Below the pieces are notes generated by a model. That model had not been told where the DNA came from, ran no database searches, and worked only from the letters and a program-made list of their open reading frames with translations. A stretch of 64,000 nt of DNA, taken from Trichosporon coremiiforme (lineage: Eukaryota > Basidiomycota > Tremellomycetes > Trichosporonales > Trichosporonaceae). The translations under genes and the position numbers were made by a program. Each line of letters starts with the position of its first letter. The first letter of the stretch is position 1. This document shows positions 10,808 to 22,649 of the stretch, in pieces. Where the stretch lies: positions 2,292,570 through 2,356,569 of the forward strand of contig BCJJ01000001.1 in assembly GCA_039545355.1 (NCBI GenBank), in the 5' to 3' direction.

Positions 10808-11763
10808 CCCCCCGTTCTTAAGTTGATTAATCAGAGTGTCACTGCTCGCTCCCCGCCTCAGCCACTCGCCCTGTGTTATATTCCCCACCAAGCGTAGCGT
10901 GCCGACCAACACCGAGCGCGACGGCGCCGCGCTCCCGCACGCCAAGTTTCCCCCCTTCCGCCCCTTGGTCAATATAACACAAACACAGTCCTTTGATATA
11001 TAGCAAACTCCCGTGAATGGCAAACCCTGTCAAACCCTCGAAGAATACTGAAGCAAGATGGCAACAATTTTTTTTTAGCAGACAGACTCTATTATGCAGC
11101 CTCAGCCCGGCCTCGATGGTCGAGTGCTGGCGCTTTGAATATTAAGCGAGAATAACCAGACTGTTTTGTTGCAGGAGCACAATGCACATAGCTTCGATCA
11201 CACTTACTACGAACGAGGTGACTTCAGCGTCAGCCACTGACATCTGCATGCTGACGATCATGCTGACCTCAGATCGACCAACGTCAGCACACTCCGATCG
11301 ATCACCAAATGTTCCGGACGCGGATGGCAGATGTTCCAGAATGGCAGGGACGGAGGGACAGGGCTCGCTTATCTGACGCCCGAAGTGCGGAAAGTGGAGG
11401 TGGTATGGTCATGTGCTTCGGCTCCGTGTTCTCCGGCCCTGTGGTGGGTACGACCGCCCAGGCCCCCCATCGAAATGACTGCCTTCTCACTGGTCGATCG
11501 CACTCTGCATATGCTGATAAAGTTACCCGATCTTGCCCCGGTGTCCCTATGTTACAGGCTCACGGCGGTCTCGGCACCCGCAAGTTCCTGCGAGCTGTCA
11601 CCTGAGCATATGCGTGTGCGCGTGCGTAATAAAGACGAAGTCTGACCGAGCTCTCCCTTTGCGACTCTCACACTCTCTCATACACATACACTTTCACTTA
11701 CTCTACGCCACTACCACTTACACTCCTTCATCGACCCCGACCCCGAGACAATCAGCGAGCGCC
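10808..11763. other. intergenic, promoter side of the acyl-CoA dehydrogenase gene
   Basis: No supported gene is present. There is a T8-T9 run near 11067, and the last 120 nt before the downstream ATG are rich in C, T and CA, a typical 5' leader. Confidence 0.5.
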
Positions 11764-13532
11764 ATGTCCAAGCCTCTGAAGCCCATGACGCGCGACGAGG
11801 TCGCGCAGCACAACAAGGCCGGCGACCTATGGATCATCATCGACTCCGTGGTCTACGACCTGTCCAAGTTCGGCAAGCTGCACCCGGGCGGCCTGGGCGT
11901 GCTCCTCGACAAAGACGTAGCGGGCAAGGACTCGACAACAGTCTTCTACGGCCTGCATCGCCAGGAAGTCCTCCAGAAACCGCAGTACCAGCGCCTGCGT
12001 ATCGGACAGATTGAGGGTGAGGAGCCCAAGATCCGCCTCAAGGGCCCCAGCGACCTCAGCAAGGTGCCTTATGCCGAGCCCGCTTGGCTCACGCCCGACT
12101 TTGTCAGCCCGTACTTTAACGACTCGCATCGGACGTTGCAGAAGAGTGAGTACGCCGCGAGCGCAGCGAGCATCCCCTACGGGTGCTACGGGTGCTCAGC
12201 TGGAGAGATCCCCATGACGGGGCGATCTGGGAATTTGGGCGCACGGCGCTGTCGACCCCCAGAGTGTGGGCTGAGCTCGTGATGGACGGATCGCTCGTTG
12301 CTCCCCCTTTCGCAAGCTGACATCAGACATGCGCAAGTTCATTACGGAGGTGGTTGCGCCGGACGCGCAGGCGTGCGAGGAGAACGGCAAGCGGCCCTCC
12401 AAGTCGGTTTTGGACGCGATGGCCGCGAACGGCATGAACCGCATGCGCATGGGACCCGGCAAGCACCTGCATGGCAGGGACCTGATGGGCGTCCCCGGAG
12501 AAAAGTTCGACTACTTCCACGAACTGATCGTGAACCAGGAGTTTGCGCTCTGCGGCGGAAGGGGCTACGTCGACGGGTGCCAGGGCCACATGGTCATTGG
12601 TCTCCCGCCCATCATGAACTACTGCGAGGAACCGATGAAGACACAGGTGATGGACGAGGTGCTGGACGGGCACAAGCTAATCGTGCTCGCCATCACAGAG
12701 GCGTTTGCCGGATCAGACGTGCAGGGCCTGCGGTGCACGGCGACGAGGAAGGAGGACGGATCCGGGTGGGTCATCAACGGCACCAAGAAGTGGATCACGG
12801 GCGGCACGAATGCGGACTACTTCACCGTCGGCGCCAGGACGGGCGACAAGCTGTCCGTCTTCCTGGTTCCCAGGTCAGAGGGTGTGAACACGAAGCAGAT
12901 CAAGACCTCATACGGCACGACGGCGGGCACGTCGTACGTCACGTTTGACGACGTCGAGGTGCCCAACTCGGCGCTTATTGGGAAGGAGAACGACGGCCTG
13001 CACGTCATCCTCGCCAACTTCAACCACGAGCGGTGGATGATTGCGTGCCAGACGATCGCGTACTGCCGCAAGGCAGTCGAGGAGTGTCTTCTGTGGGGCT
13101 CACAGCGTTTCGTCTCGGGCAAGCCCCTGCTCGCCCAGCCCGTGATCCGCGCCAAGCTCGCCAACATGATTGCGCGCACTGAGGCGGCCCAAGCCCTGCT
13201 CGAGGCCATCACTTATCAGATGTGCAACATGGATTACAAGAAGCAGAGCGCAGCTCTCGCCGGCCCCATCGGATTCCTCAAGATGAATGCGAGCAAGACC
13301 CTGGCCGAGGTTTCCGACGAGGCCGTCGCCATCTTTGGTGGCCGAGGACTCACCAAGACGGGCATGGGACGCTTCGTCGAGCAGATCCACAGGACGCGCA
13401 AGTTTGACGCTATCCTGGGCGGAACAGAGGAGGTCCTTGGTGACCTTGGAGTGCGCCAGGCGTGAGTCACACTCGTCGAGATTGAGCTGACATTGCAGCA
13501 TGCGCAAGATGCCCGCTGACCAGAGGCTCTAG
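11764..13532 (+). CDS. cytochrome b5-acyl-CoA dehydrogenase fusion
   Basis: Three exons, 11764-12145, 12327-13461 and 13499-13532, encode 516 residues. Residues 5-75 form a cytochrome b5 domain with haem-ligand candidates His40 (KLHPGG) and His65 (YGLH). From about residue 129 an acyl-CoA dehydrogenase follows, with FAGSDVQGLRCTA, KKWITGG, FNHERW and the C-terminal FAD/active-site block ILGGTEEVLGDLGVRQA. Splicing the last 37-nt intron restores the family ending QAMRKMP; unspliced it would stop early. The enzyme should take two hydrogens from an acyl-CoA, with the b5 domain as a likely built-in electron carrier. Introns use CTGAC-ATC-AG and CTGAC-ATTGC-AG. This fusion type is known in fungi. 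The substrate is not predictable. Confidence 0.92.
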
Positions 13533-15531
13533 TTAAAGTGGGACTGGAGACGTAAAAAGTTAAAATCCTGTCGTAGGCACACACTGTGCAATGTTGCTGA
13601 TGCAATCACATCTCGTTGTACTTGCGCAATGTGCAATGTGCGTTGGACAAGTGGAATGTGACTGGGAGCGGAGCAAGGTTAAGTGGAATGCTCGATCACG
13701 AGCGCTCACTGTTCGGGGTACAGCGTCATCGCACCTCGGGGCGCGATCCCGCGCCGATCTCACCGACGGCTCGTGTAATGTTCTACGGCATGCGAGGGCG
13801 TCAGCGCCGAAGCGTCAACGCGAAAGCCGACACACCCCAGGCATACCCGTAAGAACAAAGTGTCCGCGACCAGACTACCGGGGTACATCCGCAATTGATT
13901 CATTTGGCCATGATTCATGGATGACCCTCTGCACTGTGTTCCGCGCAATAAGCTCTCGACGAAGGCGCAAGCCACACAGGCACACATGCCGTTGCTAGTG
14001 CACACGAGGGTGGTCTGAACTGACTCGGAACCGGACTGCTGGAGCACGAGAGAACAGCATGAGGTCTTTGCAGTTGCACCGCAATGCCGCAGGAGCATGG
14101 GCACGACGCCCGCCAAGAGCTCAAGTGTCTCGGAGTCACGCTGCGGGACGACGACGCGGCGCCAAGCTGGGACGACAGTTGAGTACGGCGTACGGTGTCG
14201 GACGTATAGTTTGCTTCCTGGCAGCGCCGATCGACGATCGCAGTCAGGTGGCTCCGCATGACAGCCCTCATTCGCAGCAGCGATGGCGTGAGCTAGTGCG
14301 CCTTCGTGCGCTGATCAATCTCGGTCCGGCACCGGACACTACGCTAGCGGCGCCGCTGACAGTCCGATCACTGGGTTGCTGCCTCCGACACCTCACGACA
14401 CTGACACTGACCCTGGACGCGGTTGCTCTGTCGCACCTATCGGCGTCCGTGTTGGATGCTCTCGATCTAATGCAGCAGGTTGGACACGTTGCATGCAGAT
14501 GTCATTGCGCTGCACCGAGACCGCCTTCCCGGCTCCGAGCCCGTCGCCAAGGACAGGCGAGTCTGAGGCGGTGGTCGATGCATGGCCGCGTGTGAGTGTG
14601 GTCGGCGATGCTTCGAGGGGCGGGGTCAGCGTGCCCGGTGCCAGAAATATGGATTCAGTTCCGAACCTACTCCCAAAAAGGCATGCATTCACCCATTCCC
14701 CGGGAATTGACTGGGTGCTTTGGGGGTCGCAATGTGCATGGGAGTTGATGCATTGTGGGCATTGGGACGAAGCTTCAGACGTTACGAGCGAGTAATGGTA
14801 GAGATGAGGTACGCATCAACTTTAATGATTGGGCCGGACCGATGTTCCGGATCTAGATAATGCCGCAGGGAGGTGCGACCTTTTGATATCCGATCTGATC
14901 ACAGGGACCAATCAGCACGCGGCACCGCCACCCGTGGCGGTCGGTCACTCACCCTCTCTGCGCTACCCCTGGTCGTCTTAGCTCCGGATTAGCCTCACAA
15001 GCCTCACACTGCAGCGTCGTGCGAGGCATGGAACCAGGCGTATCGCGGGCAGTCTCGCAACTCACATGCAGAACCCCAGAGCGGACCACTCGAGGGCTGG
15101 AATCTCGGGAGACGCGGCGTCCATCCAGCACCCCGCACCGCCGCGGCCTGCCTCCAGCGCTTGATGTCTGGCATCTCCCAGGCTGGCAAGCAGAGCTGAC
15201 GAGATCCCGCGTTTCCGACGAGGCTGACAGCGGGCATGTTGCAAGTCATTCCCCGCCCGTTTGCTGATTAGCTGGTCGATTGTCTCATCTTTCGATCTTG
15301 ACACTACGCCAGCCCACGCGCCGCGCGCCGCCTTTTTACCAGCCCGCTCCCTTCGCTGCCCGCCTCATTAGACTACTCGCACGCTCAACTCCGCAGCCTA
15401 TTTATATGTTGTGTTGGGCCGGGTCCCTGTTCTTAGCGCGACTGTCGACACTCAGCCTCACATCTTTATTTGTATTTGCAGATCACTCTCATTCAGTCGC
15501 GGTTTGTTCTCTTTCTTTCGTACCATTCACT
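13533..15531. other. 2-kb intergenic region
   Basis: I see no supported gene. Open frames around 13591-13998 and 14059-14595 have no recognisable domain and overlap frames on the other strand. The last 200 nt are T- and C-rich and are probably the leader of the transcription factor gene. Confidence 0.5.
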
Positions 15532-16718
15532 ATGTCGAGTTCTCCGTACTCCACCAACAATGAACCTACACGCTCCTCCTGCGACGAGTGTCGCAAGCGC
15601 AAGCTACGCTGCACTCCAGAGCGAGGGGGTTGTGCCCGGTGTACTGCTCGTGGTCTAAGCTGTACTTTCAGTGAGTCTAGTCTCCATCCTTTCCTCCCTG
15701 CTGCTGGATCTTCGAGCACAGCTGACGCCCAGGCGCCCGCAAGAGAATGGGCCGACCACGTACTGTAAACCGCGACCGCGACCGCCGTCTCCCACCCACA
15801 CCACCCCGAGAGCCCGACTACTCCCCTCCCTTAGACCTGGGCGAGTTCGAGTGGCTCATGTCCCCCATGACTTCCACCTCGTCGACGGGCGAGTCGCCCC
15901 TCCTCATGCCTCTGCCGACATTCGACCAGCCACTCTGGGACGCACTTGGCTTTCCCTCTACCCCTCTATCGTCCACTCTGACCTCGACTCTGCCCTCTCC
16001 CGGCTTCCCCTTCGAGAACACCGTCCCCGATCTTCTGGCGTCACAGGCGGCCGAAATGTCTGCCGACGAAGACCCTAACAAACTCGACCCCAAGCCCGAC
16101 ACAAGGGAGCCCGAACAGCCCGAGGGGACCACATGCTTCTGCAACTCAACCCAGCTCATTGACACTCTCCGCTGTACACTCCGCTCAAGCGTGGGGGCCG
16201 AGGAAGCACTCCGCTCAGCCGCAAGGGCGAGTGGGACATGTGCCCGTTCCCGATCCTGCTCCGTCTGCGCCAGCGACCCCTCGACCCCGATAGCAGCATT
16301 CACAGTTCTGTCGCTCGTGGCTCAGATCCTGGCGGCGTCCGTGGACCGCGTGCTCACACTCGGCGGTGCTGGCGGTTCTGGCGGTGCTGAATTGAGATCA
16401 CCAGTGGAGCACGCGGACTCGGTGCAGTTGGAGTGCGAGGAGGAGACTAGCACCGGACTGTCTCTCATCGACGAAGCCAAGTGCTCCCCCGATCGCGAGA
16501 CAGCTGTACGCGACCTGAGCCTTACCCCAGTCATGATCGGCAACATCACCCTCTCGTCTGCCAGCAGTAGACGTGTGCTCCTCGTCGCACTGCAGGACTC
16601 GCTTCGTGCCCTCCGTGACGCGGGTTCGGGACTCAAGATGGGAGATATGATTTCCGGACTGGAGAAACAGGTCGCCGATCTTGACGCGAAAATCTCCGCT
16701 AGTCTCAATCAGCCCTAG
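15532..16718 (+). CDS. Zn2Cys6 zinc-cluster transcription factor
   Basis: Two exons, 15532-15670 and 15733-16718, encode 374 residues. The N-terminus carries a complete zinc cluster at Cys17, 20, 27, 34, 37 and 44 (CX2CX6CX6CX2CX6C) with the basic run RKRKLR. The intron (62 nt, CTGAC-GCCC-AG) falls just after the last Cys. Splicing joins CTFS to ARKRMGRPR, a common linker after such clusters. The middle is acidic and Ser/Pro-rich. The C-terminal half (CFCNSTQLIDTLRC, then FTVLSLVAQILAASVD) resembles the regulatory domain of AflR-type factors, but weakly. It is a nuclear DNA-binding regulator. No adjacent biosynthetic cluster suggests a target. Confidence 0.85.
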
Positions 16719-17695
16719 TCTCCCCGGACAGAGGGGGCATTGCCGGCACAACAGAAGCACTATCACTACTCAACTCTCAGTACCTGTTTGTACAAACATC
16801 GCATACGCCCAGTGGGGCAAAGGACATTCACGGACATGCATTGCATAAAACACTTCTCCGTCTTCTCTCCTGCATTCGTATCGGGGCGATCGTGAACAGG
16901 CTGCGCGTCAGGCTGTGTATCCTTATCCGCAGCAAGAGGAGGGGATGTTTCGGAACACTGGGAGGAAGGAGAACGGGGAGCGGGGTTGGGCAGAAGAGTT
17001 CGGCAGGCGTAGATCTGCAGTGCAGAGCATGGTGTCTCAGTCACACCGACGGTTTGTCCGAAGCAGGAGCGGCAACCGGTGCTCGGCGCCAGGAAAGTTC
17101 GGAGAAGACGGATTTAGAAACGTGGTTGCGGAGAGCAGGCTCGGCATAGACGATGGGTGGGACGTATGCCGGTAGCGCAAACCCTCGCGCGAAGTGAGTG
17201 CGAAGAAGCGACTGAGCGATGTGGTCCGACAGTGCGGGTGTTGGGGCGACAGTGTTGCGAAAAGGCAGCCGCTTGCCAGCCATAGCGTTGGATATACTAG
17301 TGAGCACACTTCCGCGCTGCGATCTGTCTCGACATCACCAACACTCTCAATAACATCGCTCCGACCTTCACTTTTGCCTTCACCTTCACCCATTCACCTT
17401 CATCTTTCCCCTTCCATCTTCATTGTCTTCGCCTTCATCTTCTTCACCGTCTTTCTACACCAACTCCAGCCATGCGCTTTCCCCTCTTCGCCCATGTCTC
17501 CTTTTCCCTTCGCCCCGTCGCAACACACCTCCACCACGATCGACGCACACCTTGTACACCTCCACCTCCACCCCGATCACCACCAACCTCCTCCGAATCC
17601 TCGATTCTCTACAACATCCAACCCCTTAACGTCGGAACAACCTCCCTCCGCAGCGCGCAGCCCCGCGTCTCCTCCCAAACCCGCGCAGGCAACGT
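16719..17695. other. intergenic region before tRNA-Ser
   Basis: No supported gene. From about 17340 the plus strand is strongly C/T-rich. A 236-residue frame at 17194-17904 runs straight through the tRNA and is not coding. Confidence 0.5.
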
Positions 17696-17791
17696 GGCGA
17701 GATGGCCGAGTGGTTTTAAGGCGATCGCTTGCTATCAGCAGGATAATAGCGGTTGGGTTCTCCCGCGTGAGTTCGAATCTCACTCTCGTCG
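17696..17791 (+). tRNA. tRNA-Ser(GCT) with a 13-nt intron
   Basis: The acceptor stem GGCGAGA pairs with TCTCGTC and the discriminator is G. The D arm, anticodon stem ATCGC/GCGGT, long class II variable arm (GGG...CCC) and T arm GTGAG-TTCGAAT-CTCAC all form. The anticodon loop reads TTGCTA, then about 13 extra nt starting at 17739, then A. This gives anticodon GCT for AGC/AGT serine codons. CCA is not encoded, as in other eukaryotes. Confidence 0.95.
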
Positions 17792-18022
17792 GCGGGTCGT
17801 TGGTCTCGAAGATCAGGGAACTCTTTTGGTTTCCTATGACTTGCGGGGGTTGTTTAGAGGGTTGGGGGAAGGTCAGGGCGCTATTGGGGCTAGTTGGAGG
17901 GTAGGAGGCGGTGTGGGGGTGGCTTGCGATCACGGAGAACGGCAGGGCGTCAGCGATCATGATGGTAAGTGGAGAGCACGATGCTAGAAGTACATGGACC
18001 ATCTACAGAAGGCGCTCGCTCA

Positions 18023-18751
18023 TTACGCGAGAATGGTCAGCACCGCTGCCGTAAGGACGAGGCCGACACTTGCGCTGTTGGCATATCCTGCCCCAGTACC
18101 CGTAACCTTGTTCAGCTGGACAGGGTATCCCCCTCCATTCCTAATACACGGTCCCCAGAAGATATTATAGATATCCTTCTTCTCCGCCTCATCCTTGTGG
18201 AACACGCACGCTTTTCCATTGAGCGGGTCACTCGTGTCCGCATGTCGGTACCAGAAACTCGTGTTCTTGGCCTGTTCACAGCAATCTCGAATCAACACCA
18301 GATCCTCTTGAATACTAGAGTACACGACGCGGTTATCTTCGGATATCGGGGCAGAGCTGCCCATGCCGCTAACGGTGTAGATGGAAAAGGGCCGGTTGGG
18401 CACGTCCTTCTGCAGCTCGGAGACACGCTCGTCGTACCCCTTGCATTCTGTCTGGTTCGTCCCCGACTGCGCCACACATGCTGTGAATGCCGTCACGTTC
18501 CGGTCTCCCAGGAGGCAGAGACCTTGGTAGCCCGTCGCGGCGTTGGAGTATCCTTTGTACAGGGCTGTGTTTGGGAGGGTGTTGCAGCAGGACTCGGTTG
18601 TTGCGTTCGAGAGAGTGGCGCACATCGGCGTACCCCCTGGCGGGGGGTGGGAGGAGTTGAACACGCCGTGGAGCTGGACGGAGGTGGTGTTGGCCACCGC
18701 CGAGGCAGATGCAGAGGGGACCGCAACAGACGAGGACGCGGAGGCGGACAT
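18023..18751 (-). CDS. Cys-rich protein CR1 with C-terminal hydrophobic tail
   Basis: The protein has 242 residues from the ATG at 18751. The frame is open further upstream, to 18853, but a TATAAG lies at 18850-18845, so the farther start would fall inside the promoter. The protein shows the CR pattern twice: C...CC...C...C (MCATLSNATTESCC, then IRDCCEQA and GKACVF). It has several Asn-x-Ser/Thr sites and ends in a short hydrophobic tail (SVGLVLTAAVLTILA) typical of GPI-anchor or tail-anchor signals. No hydrophobic signal peptide is seen at either start. It is a distant paralogue of the genes at 50263, 51586, 52736 and 54375. The function is unknown; a surface protein is a guess. Confidence 0.7.
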   Translation of the reverse strand: MSASASSSVAVPSASASAVANTTSVQLHGVFNSSHPPPGGTPMCATLSNATTESCCNTLPNTALYKGYSNAATGYQGLCLLGDRNVTAFTACVAQSGTNQTECKGYDERVSELQKDVPNRPFSIYTVSGMGSSAPISEDNRVVYSSIQEDLVLIRDCCEQAKNTSFWYRHADTSDPLNGKACVFHKDEAEKKDIYNIFWGPCIRNGGGYPVQLNKVTGTGAGYANSASVGLVLTAAVLTILA

Positions 18752-18844
18752 TGTGCTGAGGTTGGCGAGTCTCGGAAGGGTTAGGTGTGTCGCCGAGTAC
18801 GTAGTGGAAGGTCGTGAAAGGGCGGACGGCGTCGAACCCGCGTA

Positions 18845-18850
18845 CTTATA
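18845..18850 (-). promoter_or_regulatory. TATA box of CR1
   Basis: TATAAG on the minus strand lies about 95 nt before the chosen ATG. It decides the start of CR1 in favour of 18751. Confidence 0.5.
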
Positions 18851-20134
18851 CACCCCCGAGGCCGTTCAGCTCCACGCGCGCCACGCTGTCCCTGGACGGA
18901 CCAAGTGAGCGAACGGGCTTGTCACAACAACACAGGATCGGCCGCAGCTTCCCCGTCGGAGTCTAGGAACGGCAGCCAAGTCCAAGACCCGAGTTACACG
19001 AAATGAACATCGGCCCTGGACAGTTCCGCCGGAAACGTGTCCACGCGGTGCGTCTACTTCAGGGCTGCAGCTATCGCCGACGAGTCAGGTCGTGTTTCCA
19101 GCTGTGAACAATTGGGTGCTGGCTACGCCATCGCTGTGTCTGGGGCGCCCAGCACCAGCCCCAGTAAGCACCCTCTGATGCGCAGAGAAGATGCCTGTTT
19201 GAGAGGGGTCCGTACCCAGAAGCAACAGCCGGCCACGTTCACGTGCGATCGGAAACTCAGTCGTGGGCGCAGGGTAGTTGCCGGAATGCCGAATCCCGGC
19301 GTCTTCGGCACTGTCATGACATCAGCTAGGCGTTGCCCGCTAGCGCCAGACCGTGCTGATCTCCCATTTTTAGCATGCTATCAATGCACACAAGCTACAG
19401 AGCCGGGAGAGGAGGGGGGTCAATGCTGCCGCAAGCAAGAGGAGGCTTGCGGTCGCAGGACGAATTGGGAGGGTCATGGTCCATAAGACAGGCATGAGCG
19501 GCCAAATCTCGATGCCCGCCTCCTGTCAAGCAACGAGCACCTGTGGTCGGTTTGTCGCAAGCGGACCGTTGAGTCGACTCTCGATTTTGAGGGTCGATGC
19601 CAGACCACAGAAGAAGAAGACGCCGCTGCGCAGTCAGTTCATCAGGTCAGACGAGCACATACAGGGTGACCGATGAACTCAGGGCCGCCGGCTAGCTTAG
19701 GGTCAACGTGCTTCTCTGGCCAGGAGAGCAGGAGCGACGATCAGCTCCTGGGATGCTGAGTCTGTCGTTGCGTGGACAGTGCGGGGATGGCAAGCCTCCA
19801 GATCCTGTTGGTAATGCAGACGTTCACCGTATGCTTGAGAGCTTGCCGCGATGATATAAAAGGGTGGGGGGTTGTAGGAGACTGCGAGATCGCACAAAAC
19901 GGGTCCACAACAGAATTGACCGATATCCGAGCCTCCCATGAGCTTATCTTGACACCAGCCGTCATCAGGTCAGCCAGTCAGCGCAGCGGCACAGCGGCAC
20001 AGACATCATCGAGAGAGTGCATAAGCTTGATTTCGAGTTAACCTCTCCACAATTCCGTATGCTTTCACGGAAGCAGTACGGTCCCCTAGTGTCTGCGAGC
20101 CCAGTTTGCGCTCCGGACCTCCTCGCGCCTGAGG
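18851..20134. other. intergenic region with an orphan TATA box
   Basis: No supported gene. A good TATAAAAG lies at 19855-19862 on the plus strand, but the next ATG downstream (19938) opens only four codons. This may be a dead promoter or that of a non-coding RNA. Confidence 0.45.
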
Positions 20135-21250
20135 TCATTTGGCAACCCAGCAGGACGCCCCTCTCGCGCCTAGTCCCATCCTCATACTCCAGGTCTCGAA
20201 CCTCGCCCTCTCCGCCCCAACACTCAGGGCGTACTCCTCCCAGCTGATGTTCTGGAACTGGAATATGATTTGCTCAACTTCACACTCGTGTGCTGCGGGA
20301 TCCTTGTGATGGCGGGCTAGGGGAACCTCGGCGAGGACCAAGCTCGTCCGCGCCTGTGATGGCTCTGGTTTTCTTGTACTCAACTCCTTCAAGCTGGATG
20401 TGGAAGAGCTGGTCCCGGAGTAGCTTCTCGAAGCCCTCACCTTGGTCCACAGCGTACTCGAGCCCGACCAGAGTCACACGGACGTGAGGGGATCCGTTCA
20501 GAATCTCCGCGATGTCCTCGGCCACGATGTGGAGGTTGAAGTACTGGCTGAAAATGTGGAAGGACTGGAGAGCGCCCTCCGAAGTCCGGACTTGGGGCGC
20601 GATGAGAATCATCTTCTCGATGGGGGCTTGCGGAGTCGCTACGCACGGCCACTGGTCTGCGGCGGGCTGGTCGTCGCCGACCATATCAATGACGACGCGC
20701 TTGACACGGCTATCCACTCGACGCCTTTGGGAACGAGGCGCGTGCTATTGTCGTCCAAGCGATGGCGCGAGGGCCCAAGTCTGATACGTTCGGAGCGTTC
20801 GTCAACGGCCAAGCTCGCTTCGCAGTCTGCGCCATGAGGCGAGGTGAAGAGTACGAGCGTCTCGGCGTCGAAAGATATGTACAGGTTGTACGTCCCGCTG
20901 ACGGTCGTGAGGCGGAGGACGGAGAGGACGCGGAAGAACCACCTGAGGGCGGGCGGATTGCACTCTGGAGAAAACACGCACGGACAGCGAAAATGCGAGT
21001 GTGCCGAAGGAGATACGCATCAGGATGTCGGAGGAGAGGCGCGAGTGCGACCATGCAGAAATTGTGCAGGGGGGGCATGCGCTTGACAGGGGCTTCGACG
21101 TTGACGCCATCGATACTGTCCGAAATCAGGAAAGGATGGTAGACTTGTTTACGATCGACCGCACCGCGCTTGCCCCAGTTCACGAGCCGCAGTGCCATCT
21201 GAAGCGTAAGGAGAGGGCGCAAGATCAGCGGTCCATACACAACTGATGCA
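20135..21250 (-). pseudogene. F-box-like family pseudogene FB2
   Basis: Family blocks appear in the right order but in different frames. First comes MALRLVNWGKRGAVDRKQ. SVLRLTTVSGTYNLY and AETLVLFTSPHGADC follow in another frame. VKRVVIDMVGDDQ and GSPHVRVTLVGLEYAV are in a third, and the C-terminal block HECEVEQIIFQFQ...EEYALSVGAERARFET follows another shift. Intact members of the family have no introns, so these shifts are disabling changes rather than splice sites. The first 15-20 residues of the family are also missing. It lies directly downstream of FB3 in the same orientation. Confidence 0.8.
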
Positions 21251-21357
21251 TCAGACTCCGCTTCTCCGATGCTGTCGCTTGGTCAACTACTCGATAACTA
21301 TGTACAGTGTTGGCTTGGCTTAGATAACTCCCCGGCCATGCCTCGACGGGCCGGTTT

Positions 21358-22545
21358 TCACTCCTCTTGAGCCGCGGGACCCATCCTCCTGAAATCGTTC
21401 ATCATGATGCCGCGGGGACGGGTGTCGCGGTCTGTCCCGTCCTCATACTCGACGGTCTCGATCCTCGCCTGCTCCTCCCCGACGAGGTCTTCGTAGTCGT
21501 AGAAGTCAAGAACCTCGAGGCGGGCCATGATCTCGTCAATCTTCGCCTCATGTTTGGCGGGGTCCTTGGCCTCGGTGCGAAGATCCAAGCCGCCATCGGG
21601 CTTGTGGATAAGGGTCGGCTCCTCGTTGTACTCGACGCCGTGGAAGCGATAGTTGGCGAACTGCTTGCGGAGCAGGGCAAGGAACTCCTCTTCGGTGCGG
21701 AGCGCCTCCTCGACCCCGACGAGGGTGTACTTGACGTGAGGGATGCCGACCATGAGTTCAGCCAGGTCCATGGCGATGATCTTGATCGCAAACGTGTCCT
21801 CCTCGACGATTTCAGGCTCGAGCCAGCCAATGTCCTCGATGCGGGGGATGATGATGACGATTTCCTTGACGTGCTCGGGCGGATCTAGCACGAACTGGTA
21901 CATCTCCGCGACGGCGTAGTCCTCGCCACTCATGTTGACGACAATGCGGCGCACGCTCTCAGGAAGCTTGCGGGGGTTGATGCCGTTGGGGAGGACGGGT
22001 GCGCGAGGCTCTCCGCCGCCCATCATTGCCTCGAAGCCCTGCATGAGCTGCATGATGTCGCCGTCCTTCCCTTTGTTGACGTAAGCCTTGGGGTTGCAGT
22101 CGCTGCCGTGGGGAGAGGTGAAGACCACCAGGGTGCGGGCACCGACGGGAACATAAGGGGTGTACGCCCCCTTGCGCGTGCAGAGACGCATGGTGTCGAG
22201 GTTGGGCAGCGCGTCCTTCAGCTGGGTCAGGTTACAGGTGGCGGGGAAGAAACCACGGATGTCGAGCACGCGCACATGCTGCAGAAGCTCGCGGGTGATC
22301 GCGGGCAGCTGCGAGGCAGACTTGGGACAGAGGCGGCGCAGAGCAGCAATGCGGAAGATGATGCCGCGGACGGAGGTGTTGTCCTTCCCACTCGGTGTCA
22401 GGACGACGTGGCGGGCTTGCTGGTGATCCACGGCATCGCGGAGGCTCTTGCAGCAGAGGCGAAGGGTGAGCTCGGTCGCGAAGTCGACCCCGGCGACGAT
22501 GTTGTCGAAGATGGTGGGGTATGCTTCGTAGCTCAGTGCGGGCAT
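21358..22545 (-). CDS. F-box-like family protein FB3
   Basis: An intact 395-residue protein starts at the ATG at 22545; the frame is open upstream, but the family start motif MPALSYEAYPTIFDNI fixes this Met. The order is: F-box-like N-terminus with LTLRLCCKSLRDAVD and RHVVLTPSG; VRVLDIRGFFPATCNLTQL; FPNLDTMRL; YTPYVPVGARTLVVFTSP; RRIVVNMSGEDYAVAEMY; HVKEIVIIIPR; LAELMVGIPHVKYTLVGVE; and the C-terminal signature EAKIDEIMARLEVL...VGEEQARIETVEY. It is acidic near the C-terminus. It may be a substrate adaptor; no chemistry is implied. It is close to FB5 and FB4 in sequence. Confidence 0.85.
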   Translation of the reverse strand: MPALSYEAYPTIFDNIVAGVDFATELTLRLCCKSLRDAVDHQQARHVVLTPSGKDNTSVRGIIFRIAALRRLCPKSASQLPAITRELLQHVRVLDIRGFFPATCNLTQLKDALPNLDTMRLCTRKGAYTPYVPVGARTLVVFTSPHGSDCNPKAYVNKGKDGDIMQLMQGFEAMMGGGEPRAPVLPNGINPRKLPESVRRIVVNMSGEDYAVAEMYQFVLDPPEHVKEIVIIIPRIEDIGWLEPEIVEEDTFAIKIIAMDLAELMVGIPHVKYTLVGVEEALRTEEEFLALLRKQFANYRFHGVEYNEEPTLIHKPDGGLDLRTEAKDPAKHEAKIDEIMARLEVLDFYDYEDLVGEEQARIETVEYEDGTDRDTRPRGIMMNDFRRMGPAAQEE

Positions 22546-22649
22546 GGTAGCGATGTTTGGAGTGAGGAGAAGGAAGGAAGGAAGACGACGAACGCTCAAC
22601 TTGCGACAGGACGTGAGAGGAAAGGGCGCAAGATGATCGTCGCAACATT

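Noticed and set aside
5702..11023. A 1773-residue open frame on the minus strand, antisense to the whole multi-CFEM gene
   Set aside because: It mirrors the strongly biased codons and repeats of the sense gene, has no start context or domain, and reads as Ala/Gly/Arg/Leu low complexity. The sense frame has a signal peptide and 120 ordered cysteines.
17194..17904. A 236-residue plus-strand frame
   Set aside because: It runs through the tRNA-Ser gene and is Pro/Ser/Thr/His low complexity from C/T-rich sequence.
15532..18751. A secondary-metabolite cluster around the zinc-cluster factor
   Set aside because: No synthase, transporter or tailoring enzyme lies within several kb. The monooxygenase is 20 kb away with unrelated genes between.
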